From Sipunculus nudus (lineage: Eukaryota > Annelida > Sipuncula > Golfingiida > Sipunculidae), in assembly GCA_026874595.1 (NCBI GenBank), contig CM049312.1, positions 27,399,956 through 27,463,955 on the forward strand: a stretch of 64,000 nucleotides of DNA, written 5' to 3'. The first letter of the stretch is position 1, and every line of letters starts with the position of its first letter. The position numbers were made by a program, and so were the translations under genes. Below are positions 1 through 9,139 of the stretch, in pieces. Under the pieces are notes generated by a model. That model searched no databases. It was not told where the DNA came from and was given only the letters and a program-made list of their open reading frames with translations.

Positions 1-431
1 AGACTGCAATGTCAGATCATGCGCCCATTGCTTCGTCAAGCCAAGGACACAAGGTTTCGTATGATAAAACAACAGCTTTAATCACTGGGAGTGGGCCAGT
101 GACTGTTAATTCCGCGGGGACTGTAGTTGCGCAGAGGCCACGTAACAGAGGTTGCACTGTGCAGCAAATCAAGTTAGGAAAGAATTCTGAGAAAGCCAAG
201 AGAGCGGCATTCACTCTTCTTGTGTCTACTTTGGTGTTCTTAATCTGTTTTGCTCCGACCGAACTCGGTGACAAACTAGGATTATTCCCTGAAAACATAA
301 GAATTCTACGGTTTCTGATCTTCATCCAAACTGTTACCAACCCTATTATTTACTATATAACTCAGCCAAAGTTTAAAAATGAGGTGAAACGCGTGTTCAG
401 AATGTGTTCATCTTGCTTTTCCTGGGTTTAG
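1..431 (+). CDS. Class A GPCR, copy 1 (3' part only)
   Basis: This is the carboxy-terminal part of a rhodopsin-like seven-transmembrane receptor, cut by the window edge. The first two bases finish a codon begun outside, and the reading frame continues from base 3 to a TAG at 429-431. Visible are the end of a long Ser/Thr-rich third intracellular loop, TM6 with a CFAP motif in place of the usual CWxP, and TM7 with NPIIY (the NPxxY motif). The short basic tail holds two cysteines that could be palmitoylated. It is about 98.6% identical in DNA to copy 3 and about 97% to copy 2. Whether the rest of this copy is intact cannot be seen. The ligand is unknown. Confidence 0.85.
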   Translation, partial: TAMSDHAPIASSSQGHKVSYDKTTALITGSGPVTVNSAGTVVAQRPRNRGCTVQQIKLGKNSEKAKRAAFTLLVSTLVFLICFAPTELGDKLGLFPENIRILRFLIFIQTVTNPIIYYITQPKFKNEVKRVFRMCSSCFSWV

Positions 432-1130
432 AGAGTATGTGTTGAAGTTAACCTAAAGCTGGCCAGATGTGCAAAGGAAATGTAAATATAAAATAAATAG
501 CTCTATAAGCAGTTTATAAAGTCCAGTCTATGTTTATTAAACTTATTTATTTTTTTCTGTAAATACCAAAGATGTATTATGTGCTGCTCTTCGTGTTCTG
601 ATTTGACAAAGATCTCTCAGAGTCTTTTAATAGCTATTTTGGTTTCTGTATTTGTAATACCAGTCAATGTATGTAACAGTAGGCAAAAGGGCAACAACGT
701 ACAGAAATATTAATTTTAAATGAGTAAATTAAGCCCCTCCCTCCCGCCACGGATCGAGAGAACCTTTTTTAGGGCTGACAAGTTTATTTATAAATTAATA
801 TTTCGCTACAAATTGTATAGGGTGATGTTGTTAAGGTTTCAAAGCTCATAAACATCGATTAGATTATTTTGTCAATCCTTTGCCATTTTTTGCGCGAGAT
901 CTCCAGTATACGGCTGATTTTCCTAAACAGTTGTCATAGGTGACAGATATGCACATAATATTTAATTTTGACCGTGATATTGTATTCAAGGGCGCACATT
1001 ACTGAACATCTTTCCTATTATCGCTCATTTTCGGCGAGGTGGAAGTGGAGAAATAGGGAGGCTTCGAGAGACCGCAAAGTAATAGCAAACATCTAGTTAA
1101 TTCTTAATTTTTTATAAATATGCTTTATTA
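432..1130. other. Receptor 3' flank, unit 1, no further gene seen
   Basis: About 700 bp of AT-rich sequence lies between the receptor stop and the TA tract. It probably includes the 3' UTR. It is conserved in all three units (26462-27160 and 51849-52548) with few differences. No open frame or repeat is recognised. Confidence 0.6.
492..497 (+). promoter_or_regulatory. Poly(A) signal AATAAA after receptor copy 1
   Basis: AATAAA lies about 60 bases after the receptor stop codon, a normal spacing for a metazoan 3' end. It is conserved in all three copies. Confidence 0.5.
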
Positions 1131-1495
1131 AAAATATTAATAATATATATATATATTCATTATAATATATATATATTCATCATATTATTCTATAATAAAA
1201 TATACATTATATTTTGATCATTTATTATATATAAATATCCTATATTATATACTTATGCTATATTTTTATATATTATATATAAATATAGATATATCCTTTA
1301 TATATACATATGATATATATAAATATATCCTATATATTTATATATATATATATATATATATGTCCTATGTATAAACATATATTATATATATATATATCCT
1401 TTATTTTTATAGGTATGTGTATAAATATATAGACTAAATTATATGTTAATATATATCCTATTTATATATATACTCTATAAAGCAATTTTATGTAC

Positions 1496-1556
<61 letters not shown>

Positions 1557-1557
1557 C
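1131..1557. repeat. Compound TA-rich microsatellite, unit 1
   Basis: About 430 bp of interrupted (TA)n with TATATCC and TATATTTA interruptions. It matches the tract at 52549-52953 closely and is shortened in unit 2. It is followed by a C homopolymer of about 15 at 1563-1577. Confidence 0.9.
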
Positions 1558-1561
1558 ATTG

Positions 1562-2027
1562 AACCCCCCCCCCCCCCGAATTTCTTCCCTGCCAGAGATA
1601 TTTAAACTCCAAATCAGTCAGACTTTGAACACTAATTCGCGGGTAGTCAGAAGTTGTCCGTGGCTTTCTCCTAGTTCTCCGGTTACCTTTAACCCTGGAT
1701 ACTACCAAAATCCACAATCCGAGCTATGTGATGTACACTAGCATTAGCTATAATATCCATTTGAACAGTCCATGCCAAGTTGATAGTTAACTCCAAGAGA
1801 CTGATATGCGCCTATCATATATTTGACTTCGATTGAGAACCGGGACACAAGAATATATTATAAATAGCTGGTTGAAGCCTTCTTCTCTGGCTTGTAAGTA
1901 TATTTGTCTAAACGTTTGTTCAAACTGTATTGTAAAAACATGGTAAGTGATGTCAGCCATCCATTGAATGTGCAGTATAAGCTGCTGCCATCTGGTAAGA
2001 GACTGAGAAATCAAGCATGCAAACTAC
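1562..2027. other. C run plus SINE remnant and unassigned DNA, unit 1
   Basis: A C homopolymer is followed by a truncated copy of the tRNA-like sequence that is fuller at 27831-27935. Here about 50 bases of its middle are missing, and the same deletion is seen at 53040-53100. The remainder is conserved in all units but has no recognised content. Confidence 0.45.
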
Positions 2028-2336
2028 GGAGCAGGTGGCCTGGACACCCGAGCGTTTAATTGCCCGGCCCTCTCCGCTGACGACCCGGGGTCGATCCGAG
2101 GTGTTGCCATTAGAGTGGGTTGTAGTGGCCCGTCCAAGGTTCTCCGGCTTCCTCCACCCATCTCACTAAACTGGGGTAATTTGTATATACTGTGAACTCA
2201 CCTTTAAGCCCGGACCTTCCATTTGTAACAGACTCAAACTGTCAAACTTTTGGTTGAGTTAGCCGGTACGAACATAGCTTCGGCTATGAGCTATGACCGG
2301 TTCGAACACCAACTCCCATTCAATAATAATAATAAC
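2028..2336 (+). mobile_element. tRNA-derived SINE (family B), unit 1
   Basis: The GC-rich tRNA-like head has an A-box-like TGGACACCCGAGCG and a B-box-like GGGGTCGATCC. A body domain reading GTAGTGGCCCGTCCAAG is shared with the SINE at 2909-3095. The 3' part contains a 6-bp perfect hairpin, CATAGCTTCGGCTATG, with a TTCG loop, and ends in an (AAT)n tail near 2320-2334. Together these features define a Pol III-type retroposon. No target-site duplication was identified. Confidence 0.65.
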
Positions 2337-2908
2337 CACAGAGCCATGCTGCATCCTATGATTATGCGATACCGATCTCATGAATGTCAATGCGCAATTA
2401 ATTAAGAAACTTTAGTGTATATCTATTGTCTAGTCATTGATGTATGATCTTGTCATAAATCTTTAACCTTATTGTATTGTGTTGTGGTAATTTTTGGTGT
2501 TTGTGTATATTTAGTCTGCGTATTGCGTCAACAGCATAATGAATTCCTGTATTTTTATGGGATCAAAATAATATATCTTGCCTTATCTTATCCTGTCCAG
2601 ATGTTTTTGATAAATTACAGTTTTTAAAAAAAGCAGAAGAAAAAAAATAAATGATTGAGACAGGTCATTTTTTTTTGCATAGTTGGATGTATATCCATGA
2701 GCTTGCGATCTCCTGGCTTTGTGAGTGAATTTCGGTTACATTCTAATGTTTGTTGTCTATTTGGTTTCAGATTTAAGTATAATGTCACATTTTTATATTA
2801 TGTTGTATTATATTTTTATTTTGTTATTATTGTGCATTGAATTAAATATTCTGTAAAACAATAAGACCATATTCAGTTTTGACTTCATAACATTCATATG
2901 GATGTATT
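2337..2908. other. Unassigned AT-rich DNA between two SINEs, unit 1
   Basis: Conserved in units 2 (28575-29156) and 3 (53728-54306). Nothing recognisable was seen on either strand. Confidence 0.5.
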
Positions 2909-3095
2909 AAGTGAATGAGTGAACCGCTCGCCTCTCTCCGCCGGCGACTCGGGTTGATCCCCGGCGTGGCTATGAGAGTGGGTGGTATAGTGGCCCGTCC
3001 AAGACCGATACGTGGTTTTCTCCTGGTCCTCGGGTTTCATCCACTTCCAAAAACTCCGCCATCCAAATGTCTCGATTCGGCTATTATAACTTTTT
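2909..3095 (+). mobile_element. tRNA-derived SINE (family C, shares body with family B), unit 1
   Basis: The GC-rich head has a B-box-like GGGTTGATCCCC. Its body shares GAGAGTGGGT and AGTGGCCCGTCCAAG with the SINE 0.9 kb upstream, but the head differs. This pattern, different tRNA heads on one central domain, is typical of SINE superfamilies. The 3' limit is uncertain. Confidence 0.6.
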
Positions 3096-4159
3096 GTGTG
3101 ATCCATGTGAAATGGATAAAGTTTATTTAATGAAGTTGGAAATATTAATAAGGATATAGAGGCACAAATAGTCCCCAGACTTGTGTTCAAATAGTAAAAT
3201 GATACCCAACATCCCCAAAACTTGTCAAGAACCACCATTAAATTCATAATAAAATAAACTTGATTAAAAAAAGAAAATGCAAGATTAGCTATTTAGTAAT
3301 CCTGACGACCCTGTTTCAACTCGATGTAGTAGGGATGTAAATTGTAAATCAAACAGAGCAATAGACCCCAAGGTACAGGTTATGAAGAATAGATGGCCTT
3401 CATGGTTCTGGCCGATAAATATGCCTGCAGTTTATCCTATCGGCTGCTGTTATTGCTAGGATTCTAATAATTGGTATTTGATTTACATGAATGCAAAAAC
3501 CTTATATCAGCCAGGTACTCCGCAACTTTTTTTATAGGGAATCCATCACAGTATCTTCAAAGAATTATAGCAAAAAAAAAATTATTCAATATCTTGGAAA
3601 ACAGTCTATTTTTGTCACGACTGAAGTGATAAGGTCACGTGCACTTTTTTTCACAGGCGTTGATTGGACGATGATGGTACTTGGTACCATAAATATGAGA
3701 AAATACATGATTCAGGATCACCCAGTTGCTAAGGAGGCATTCGAGCTTCAAGGTCAAAGTTCAAGTTCAAAAGGTCAAATGTGTTAATTTTTTTTACAAA
3801 TAACCTGCACTTGTAAGCAGAAAAAAATGAGGCTGTACAGAGATATGTTAGTTTTTTTCTCTCAAGGAATATATGAATAATAAGATGGATATTGTGAAAA
3901 CAAATGCCAATTACTCCTCTGATATTGGGTTTATGTTAAAGAACTGAACGAGTCTTGACGCATAACCGTTTAAGTTTGTGTTAGGTTGCAGTCAAATAAA
4001 AGATGGCAAAAATGGTTTGATGTTATTTAGTTAAATTTTTATGCATTTCATGATTTCATTCAAGGTCAACAAGCCAAGGGTAAACAAAAGCATAAAGAAT
4101 ATATAACTGCGTTACAGTATCTTTATCCATCCGCGATTTTTGTTTAAGGCCTATATGCA
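3096..4159. other. Unassigned conserved tract, unit 1
   Basis: Conserved at 29336-30421 and 54491-55559. A short frame at 3491-3787 does not survive in unit 3, so it is not called a gene. The tract holds a direct-repeat element AGGTCAAAGTTCA at 3751-3763, also present in both other units. Confidence 0.5.
3751..3763 (+). promoter_or_regulatory. DR1-like nuclear-receptor half-site pair
   Basis: AGGTCA-A-AGTTCA matches the DR1 arrangement bound by RXR/HNF4-type nuclear receptors, and another AGGTCA follows at 3772-3777. It is kept in all three units. AGGTCA-like words are also frequent in repetitive animal DNA, so chance is quite possible. Confidence 0.2.
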
Positions 4160-4432
4160 TTAACACATTCGCTGCCCAGCCAAATATTCCCCCAGTGCCA
4201 GCTAGGGCCTGCAACAGTCTCGGAGATGTCCGGGTGAGTAAGTTCTAGGTGTGAAAAGCTGATAACGAGGGTGTGAAGTCCACCTGGTGCAAGGGCCATA
4301 AAACTTGCCTGAGGTGTTATGCATAGAAGGATGTCATAACCCTGTTCGGCCTAATTAGCTAATTAGCCAGAAAGGACTTCAAAGGAAACAAGCGCACACA
4401 AACACAGATACGCCCTCACATGAACAAATACA

Positions 4433-4472
4433 TATATATATATAATATATATATATATATATAATATATCTA

Positions 4473-4560
<88 letters not shown>
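4433..4560. repeat. (TA)n followed by (AG)n inside the piggyBac-like element
   Basis: About 96 bp of near-pure TA is followed by about 30 bp of pure AG. Found only in unit 1 because the host element is. Confidence 0.9.
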
Positions 4561-4564
<4 letters not shown>

Positions 4565-4808
4565 TATATGTTTACATCAGGACCGGGAAAGTCCAGCGGT
4601 TCACGCAATAGCGGCTCCTGTACACACTCGGATCGACCTTCGATATATTAGTTGAAATAACAGATGAAGATTTATAAAACGTCACAGTTATCATCATGTA
4701 TGATCATCAAAGTTCTAATATCACTTCATCGATCTGGTAGAACTCGCGAGGGGTTGCGTCTTATTCTGGTTTATGATTGCTATAAACTTTCAAATATGCG
4801 TTCAAATG

Positions 4809-4905
4809 TGGAAAGATGGCTCAGGAGTTATGTAGTAGGTCAAGTGACGCGAGACGGAAAACCGCGCAAGTTCGAATCCCCGTTCCCTTTTTTTTTTCAT
4901 TTTAC
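4809..4905 (+). mobile_element. tRNA-like SINE head with Pol III-type terminator, inside the piggyBac-like element
   Basis: An A-box-like GATGGCTCAGGAGTTA is followed about 55 bases later by a B-box-like AAGTTCGAATCC and then a run of nine or more T. No acceptor stem can be paired, so this is not a functional tRNA gene. A second weaker tRNA-like patch is seen at about 4580-4645. Confidence 0.5.
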
Positions 4906-5917
4906 AAACTTTCATTTTTACTGAAAAAAATTACTATTTTGCTTTTCATTACGAACAAACTGATTTTACCAATCATTATAATTCTAAAAATTGTTTTATC
5001 TTTTATTACACACAGTCATAGAGTTATTTACATACCGTGGCGACAGCATGATACCTGGATACAATAGACCTCGTCATTGTCACCGTCAAACGAAGCCGGG
5101 AATTATACGAAAAATGCGTGTGATCAAAGTGTAACCTAATATGATCAACTCTAGGGCTCATGATATAATACTTTATTATGAATTGTCTGAAAGTCATACG
5201 TAGGGGTGCATATGGTGAATTCCAAAGTGCGGTTGGGATTGTCGGTGCACAAAAGGGCCAACATGTTCCGCAAGTGATCGTCCGAGTTTTCTTTCAGAAT
5301 TTCACAATTTACATGCACTTGTTGGCGAAGGTACTTACACAAGCATATTGCTTTCTCTAAATGTATAGGATACGTGGGATATCCAAATATGCCAAACCAA
5401 TAATATGCAGCCGCGTTCTGATTACCCTGCCGATCTGTGTGTCAGGCATGTGGCACGCGCCCTATTGTTGTAGATTGCGCGATAGGCTGTCCTCGCGGGG
5501 CAATAAACCTGAACGACTTCACGCCTCGCTATCTCGAGTTCACACCTAAGGTGCGATCTGTCACACCTCCGTCTCAACAGCGGGTTTGCCGCAAGTAAAT
5601 GGCTAAAATATGCCCAAATATAAAACAAGAAAGATTTTTATGCGGTCCTCGCTTTCGTTTGATTCTAAGGAATACTCCTACACGGTATCAATTTTACACT
5701 ACAGCGGGTCATGAACTTATTTCACGGTAAAGGACGAGAGCCGTGGATATTTTCACGCTCCCAAAACCTTTCTTGCTTTCTAAATCAAGCGCACTGATGA
5801 ATTACAAATTTTACTATTTCATGACAAGAAACCAATTTATAAAAAAACTACTCCTCACCTGCATAGAGTTTATTGATAAATTTAAAAGATTTCTTACTGA
5901 AAATTGCTGATAAATTC

Positions 5918-5980
5918 ATGACGAGTATACCCGTCATAGGCACTGGGGGAATCAGAAAATATGACGAGTATACTCGTCAT
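5918..5980. repeat. Paired 20-bp palindromes near the piggyBac-like right end
   Basis: ATGACGAGTATACTCGTCAT at 5961-5980 is a perfect 20-bp palindrome. A copy with one mismatch is at 5918-5937, 43 bases away. Both are followed by AGGCA. Subterminal palindromes of this sort may bind transposase; that role is inferred. Confidence 0.8.
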
Positions 5981-6334
5981 AGGCAGCGAAAGTGTTAAGT
6001 TAGCAACAGTCAGCAGGCATGTGACAAAGAATACACATCATATTTTGTATAAAGTTATAACTAAGACAGCTGGTAAATTTTAATATTTTCAACTCCCAGG
6101 TCAAATTTGAAGAATAAAAGGTCAAATTTTGAAAGTTATATTATTTTCCAAAAATCCACATCGGTGCTCTAATACATCGCAATGCAAAGTCAAATATGGC
6201 ATCGATATCCTCAGAGGTCCCTGGTCCTCCGCGCCATGGCCCGCTCCCAATTATAGCTCAGTTAATCCTGTGATTACCTGGCGATAACAAACATCGATTT
6301 TTTTTCCTGACCGTGCTTGCATTAGATAGCCAAT

Positions 6335-6703
6335 ATGACTGACTTTCAAAATACTGTCTTTTCGGCACAGCCATCTCCAGCACTGCTTATGGACTTACGA
6401 ATAGGGCGGGAGGAGGATGGGCTGTTAGACCAAATGCTGGGATATGGAGGGGGCGGCGAAGGTTCCTTTGCGATCTGTCGTCGATTGCAGTCTGGTGTGG
6501 GTTTGATTAGAAGATATGAAATTATACTACTCGAAATTCCTGGAACTTGGCGCTGGACTCGTGACCGCATTGTTGTGCGCTCGCGTCCCAATATGACCGA
6601 TTTCCACGCTGTGAGTCCTAGCCATAGTCTCTACCACAATGGTGAGCCCTCTTCACCCGGGAGGGAATGCAAGTGGTCAAACATGGGCGAAAGGCAAATA
6701 TAA
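6335..6703 (+). other. Conserved 122-codon open frame, probably not a gene, unit 1
   Basis: An open frame with a Gly-rich patch and an acidic N-terminal half; no family is recognised. It is open in units 1 and 2, but unit 3 has lost the ATG (AAG at 55912-55914). Between units 1 and 2 I count about nine amino-acid changes against about four silent ones, which looks like neutral drift. Units 1 and 3 are nearly identical here. It lies just upstream of (TA)n. A GTGAGT at 6610-6615 could be a splice donor but has a poor upstream context. It is listed because it is the longest non-receptor frame outside arrays. Confidence 0.25.
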
Positions 6704-6709
6704 ATATAG

Positions 6710-6710
<1 letters not shown>

Positions 6711-6744
<34 letters not shown>
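6711..6744. repeat. (TA)n microsatellite, unit 1
   Basis: Pure TA; length differs between units (about 39 bp at 31136-31174 and 52 bp at 56288-56339). Confidence 0.9.
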
Positions 6745-6749
<5 letters not shown>

Positions 6750-7611
6750 ACAGACATTTTGTTTTCATTTGAAATCAAGACAAATAAGCAGTTTCATTTT
6801 AAATTACTAAAGCCACTAAAGCTTTAGTATATAAGGCAAAACAAAATAAATAAATAAAAGGTATGGTTCTCAAGCACCGCCCGCGTCAATTTTAAACCCC
6901 CGCATCAAAATCTTTTATTTTAATTTTCAATAGAAACTTACCAATTTTGAATCCAGCCGCTCGCACATTTCTTTCAAGAAGGAAAAAAAACATACAATTG
7001 TGATCAAATTTCCTTTGTTTATGATGTGCTCTAACTTGTTTAGCAAAATAAATCTGTTATTATCGGATAAAAAAACCACCCGCCCGAATTGATTAATAAA
7101 AAAAAGTGCCTGAGAACCAAACCTTTTTTTTAGCCTAACATTTAGACTTTAGTTTCGGTTGATTTATAATACTGTACGTTATAATTTCGCTATTTCGTTA
7201 AAATTACAGACTATAAAAATATGTCTAACAATGATTCTTTGATGTTTTGAGGGTATGACGTCATTTAGTTTTAACACACCGAGCTGTTAGTGAATAAAAA
7301 TGATCTAGGACAGTGCACATGGTAAATATTCTGGTGGACACCAGGAATTATCCTAAACCACTGGAACCCCATTAAATACTAAATAATTAAACCAATTAAT
7401 ATTATTATGCATTGGTTTTCAGTAGGGCGTGCCCTTGTAAGGCGTCCATGCACCTAAGTGTTAACGTTTACACAACTAGTAATAAACATAGAACGATTGG
7501 TATTCATGACATGTATATACATACATAAACACAGGCGTTCTCATGTTATTGCATACACATGCGCACTCGTGCCATTTCATATACACATTCAAATTACCTA
7601 ATCACTTATAA
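6745..7611. other. Unassigned AT-rich DNA, unit 1
   Basis: Conserved at 31175-32040. In unit 3 it stops at about 56756, at the deletion junction. No gene or repeat is recognised. Confidence 0.5.
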
Positions 7612-7621
7612 CTACGAATAC

Positions 7622-8051
7622 CTACCGGCTTCTGTGGCTCAGAGGTAGAGTGCAGGACTCAAAGCCGGGAGATCGTGAGTTCGAATCTCAGCCGAGGGGG
7701 TGAGGTTTTTCCCGGTCGGCCCCCATCAAGGGGAGCGTTCTGCAGGCTTAATGGGAAGGCTGTGTCCCACAGCCGTGTATCACTCACATGCGAGTGCGTC
7801 TTTGGGGGTTCCTCAGTGTTATGACCAAGCAGTGGGATGATTACACACCCAGGACCCACAGGTGCGGTAGACCCCGGGCCTGGATGACACCAAGATGCAA
7901 AATAAAAAAATGATAGGAAGCGGGTGCTACCGCCCTGTTAAGTAGTCCCAAACCGAAAAGGAAACTCTGCAGATGTAAATACTTGGATTAAGAATTAGAT
8001 AAGTCAGCATTAAAAAATTGAGGCGGTTACCTCCACCAAATAAAAAACAAC
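7622..8051 (+). mobile_element. Full-length tRNA-derived SINE (family D) with TSD, unit 1
   Basis: A 430-bp insertion flanked by the 10-bp direct repeat CTACGAATAC at 7612-7621 and 8052-8061. The head (about 7627-7700) carries A box TGGCTCAGAGG and B-box-like GAGTTCGAATC, and the body is GC-rich. The 3' end is A-rich (AAATAAAAAACAAC). Target-site duplication, Pol III boxes and A-rich tail together identify a SINE mobilised by a LINE in trans. Confidence 0.8.
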
Positions 8052-8061
8052 CTACGAATAC

Positions 8062-9139
8062 TTACAACTGGAATACTTACAATCATTCTCCAGTTTCGCA
8101 GTCTATGGGGAAAAAGTTATTTTTAACTTTCATCAGAGACATGATCCCTAAAATATAACACTACAAATGTCAGGAACTTACAAATTATTTGACTGAGATT
8201 ATATAAAATCAGGATAATTATGTTTTATCAGTGGCTGAATTGCTTTACGTTCATTTTAAACTGTCAAGGTTTCGCTCGTTTTCACTTTGAATTTGACTAT
8301 TGTAGGATCTCTCTCTCCGATGAAATCCTGGCAGTGATGACTCTAAAATAAAATGTGATGATAATAATGATTATGATGGATATTATGAAAATAACCCCCT
8401 CATTATTAGAACTACTACTGCATAAATGTATTGCGCTACCAAATGCATTGTGCATAAACATTCAATTTTTATTTACATTTCGCATTGATCCATTTTATGA
8501 TGAGTCATGTTTACAGAACTAATTGTAACCTGAATATCACAGCCCCTGTTCCTGTGCACGTGTAAAATAAGCTCAACCTTGTAAAGCTACATTGTAAAGA
8601 TAATCACGGAAAAATGGACAGGTTGGAAAAAATGCATCGCCAAGTTCCGACATAATGATGCTTTTGAACGGCAGGAGGGTTTGCATTTGAATCGCACAGA
8701 CCTGTATAGATTTAAATAAAAAAAAACATATTTACTCAATCATTTATATAATTTGTATAATTTGAAGCCTTATGACAGGTTTACACATAAATCGTAAGCC
8801 AAAGGCGTATCAGAATGACCTTTGGTGAACAATGCAAGGAAAACTGTTAGTATTTTGGACAGGAATTTTACCAAGGACATTGCTCCGAGATTCTTGAGTA
8901 TTTCTTGTATACACAATTTTAGGAGATAACAGGGATTGCCCTTGCCCCTGGCCGTACGTAACTTGTCCGCTCTTGTAAAGTGTCCATTCATCACAGAGGT
9001 GGTGGACGCACAGTATTAATGATGAATTCGACGTAACACTGTCGTTTTTGTTGTCTTCGATTTGACTTTGCTATCTATCAACAACAGAACCTAAAGCAAC
9101 AACAATATCATCATCACCACATACATCAACGCGACAGGG
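8062..9139. other. Unassigned DNA before minisatellite A, unit 1
   Basis: Conserved at 32496-33554 and absent from unit 3. A minus-strand frame at 8770-8994 (74 codons) is kept in unit 2 with two amino-acid changes and no silent ones, so it shows no sign of constraint. It is not called a gene. Confidence 0.45.

Larger units (their letters stand above)
4164..5994. mobile_element. Non-autonomous piggyBac-like element, present only in unit 1
   Basis: The insertion is flanked by TTAA on both sides (4160-4163 and 5995-5998). Terminal inverted repeats are CACATTCGCTGCC (4164-4176) and GGCAGCGAAAGTG (5982-5994), matching at 12 of 13 positions. A second, perfect inverted pair lies inside: ATTCCCCCAGTGCC at 4186-4199 against its complement at 5939-5952. 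Empty sites with a single TTAA are seen at 30422-30425 and 55560-55563. The TTAA target and terminal layout are characteristic of the piggyBac superfamily. No reading frame long enough for a transposase is present, so it must move, if at all, with help in trans. It contains a microsatellite and a tRNA-like head. Confidence 0.85.

Noticed and set aside
17-340. Minus-strand frame antisense to the receptor, present in all three copies
   Set aside because: It is a shadow of the receptor coding strand; conservation is explained by the sense frame.
3491-3787. 98-codon open frame as a gene
   Set aside because: The counterpart in unit 3 is frameshifted by a homopolymer change, the start differs in unit 2, and no family is recognisable.
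7627-7700. Functional tRNA gene at the SINE head
   Set aside because: The T arm and acceptor stem do not pair properly, and the sequence is the head of a 430-bp insertion with target-site duplications.
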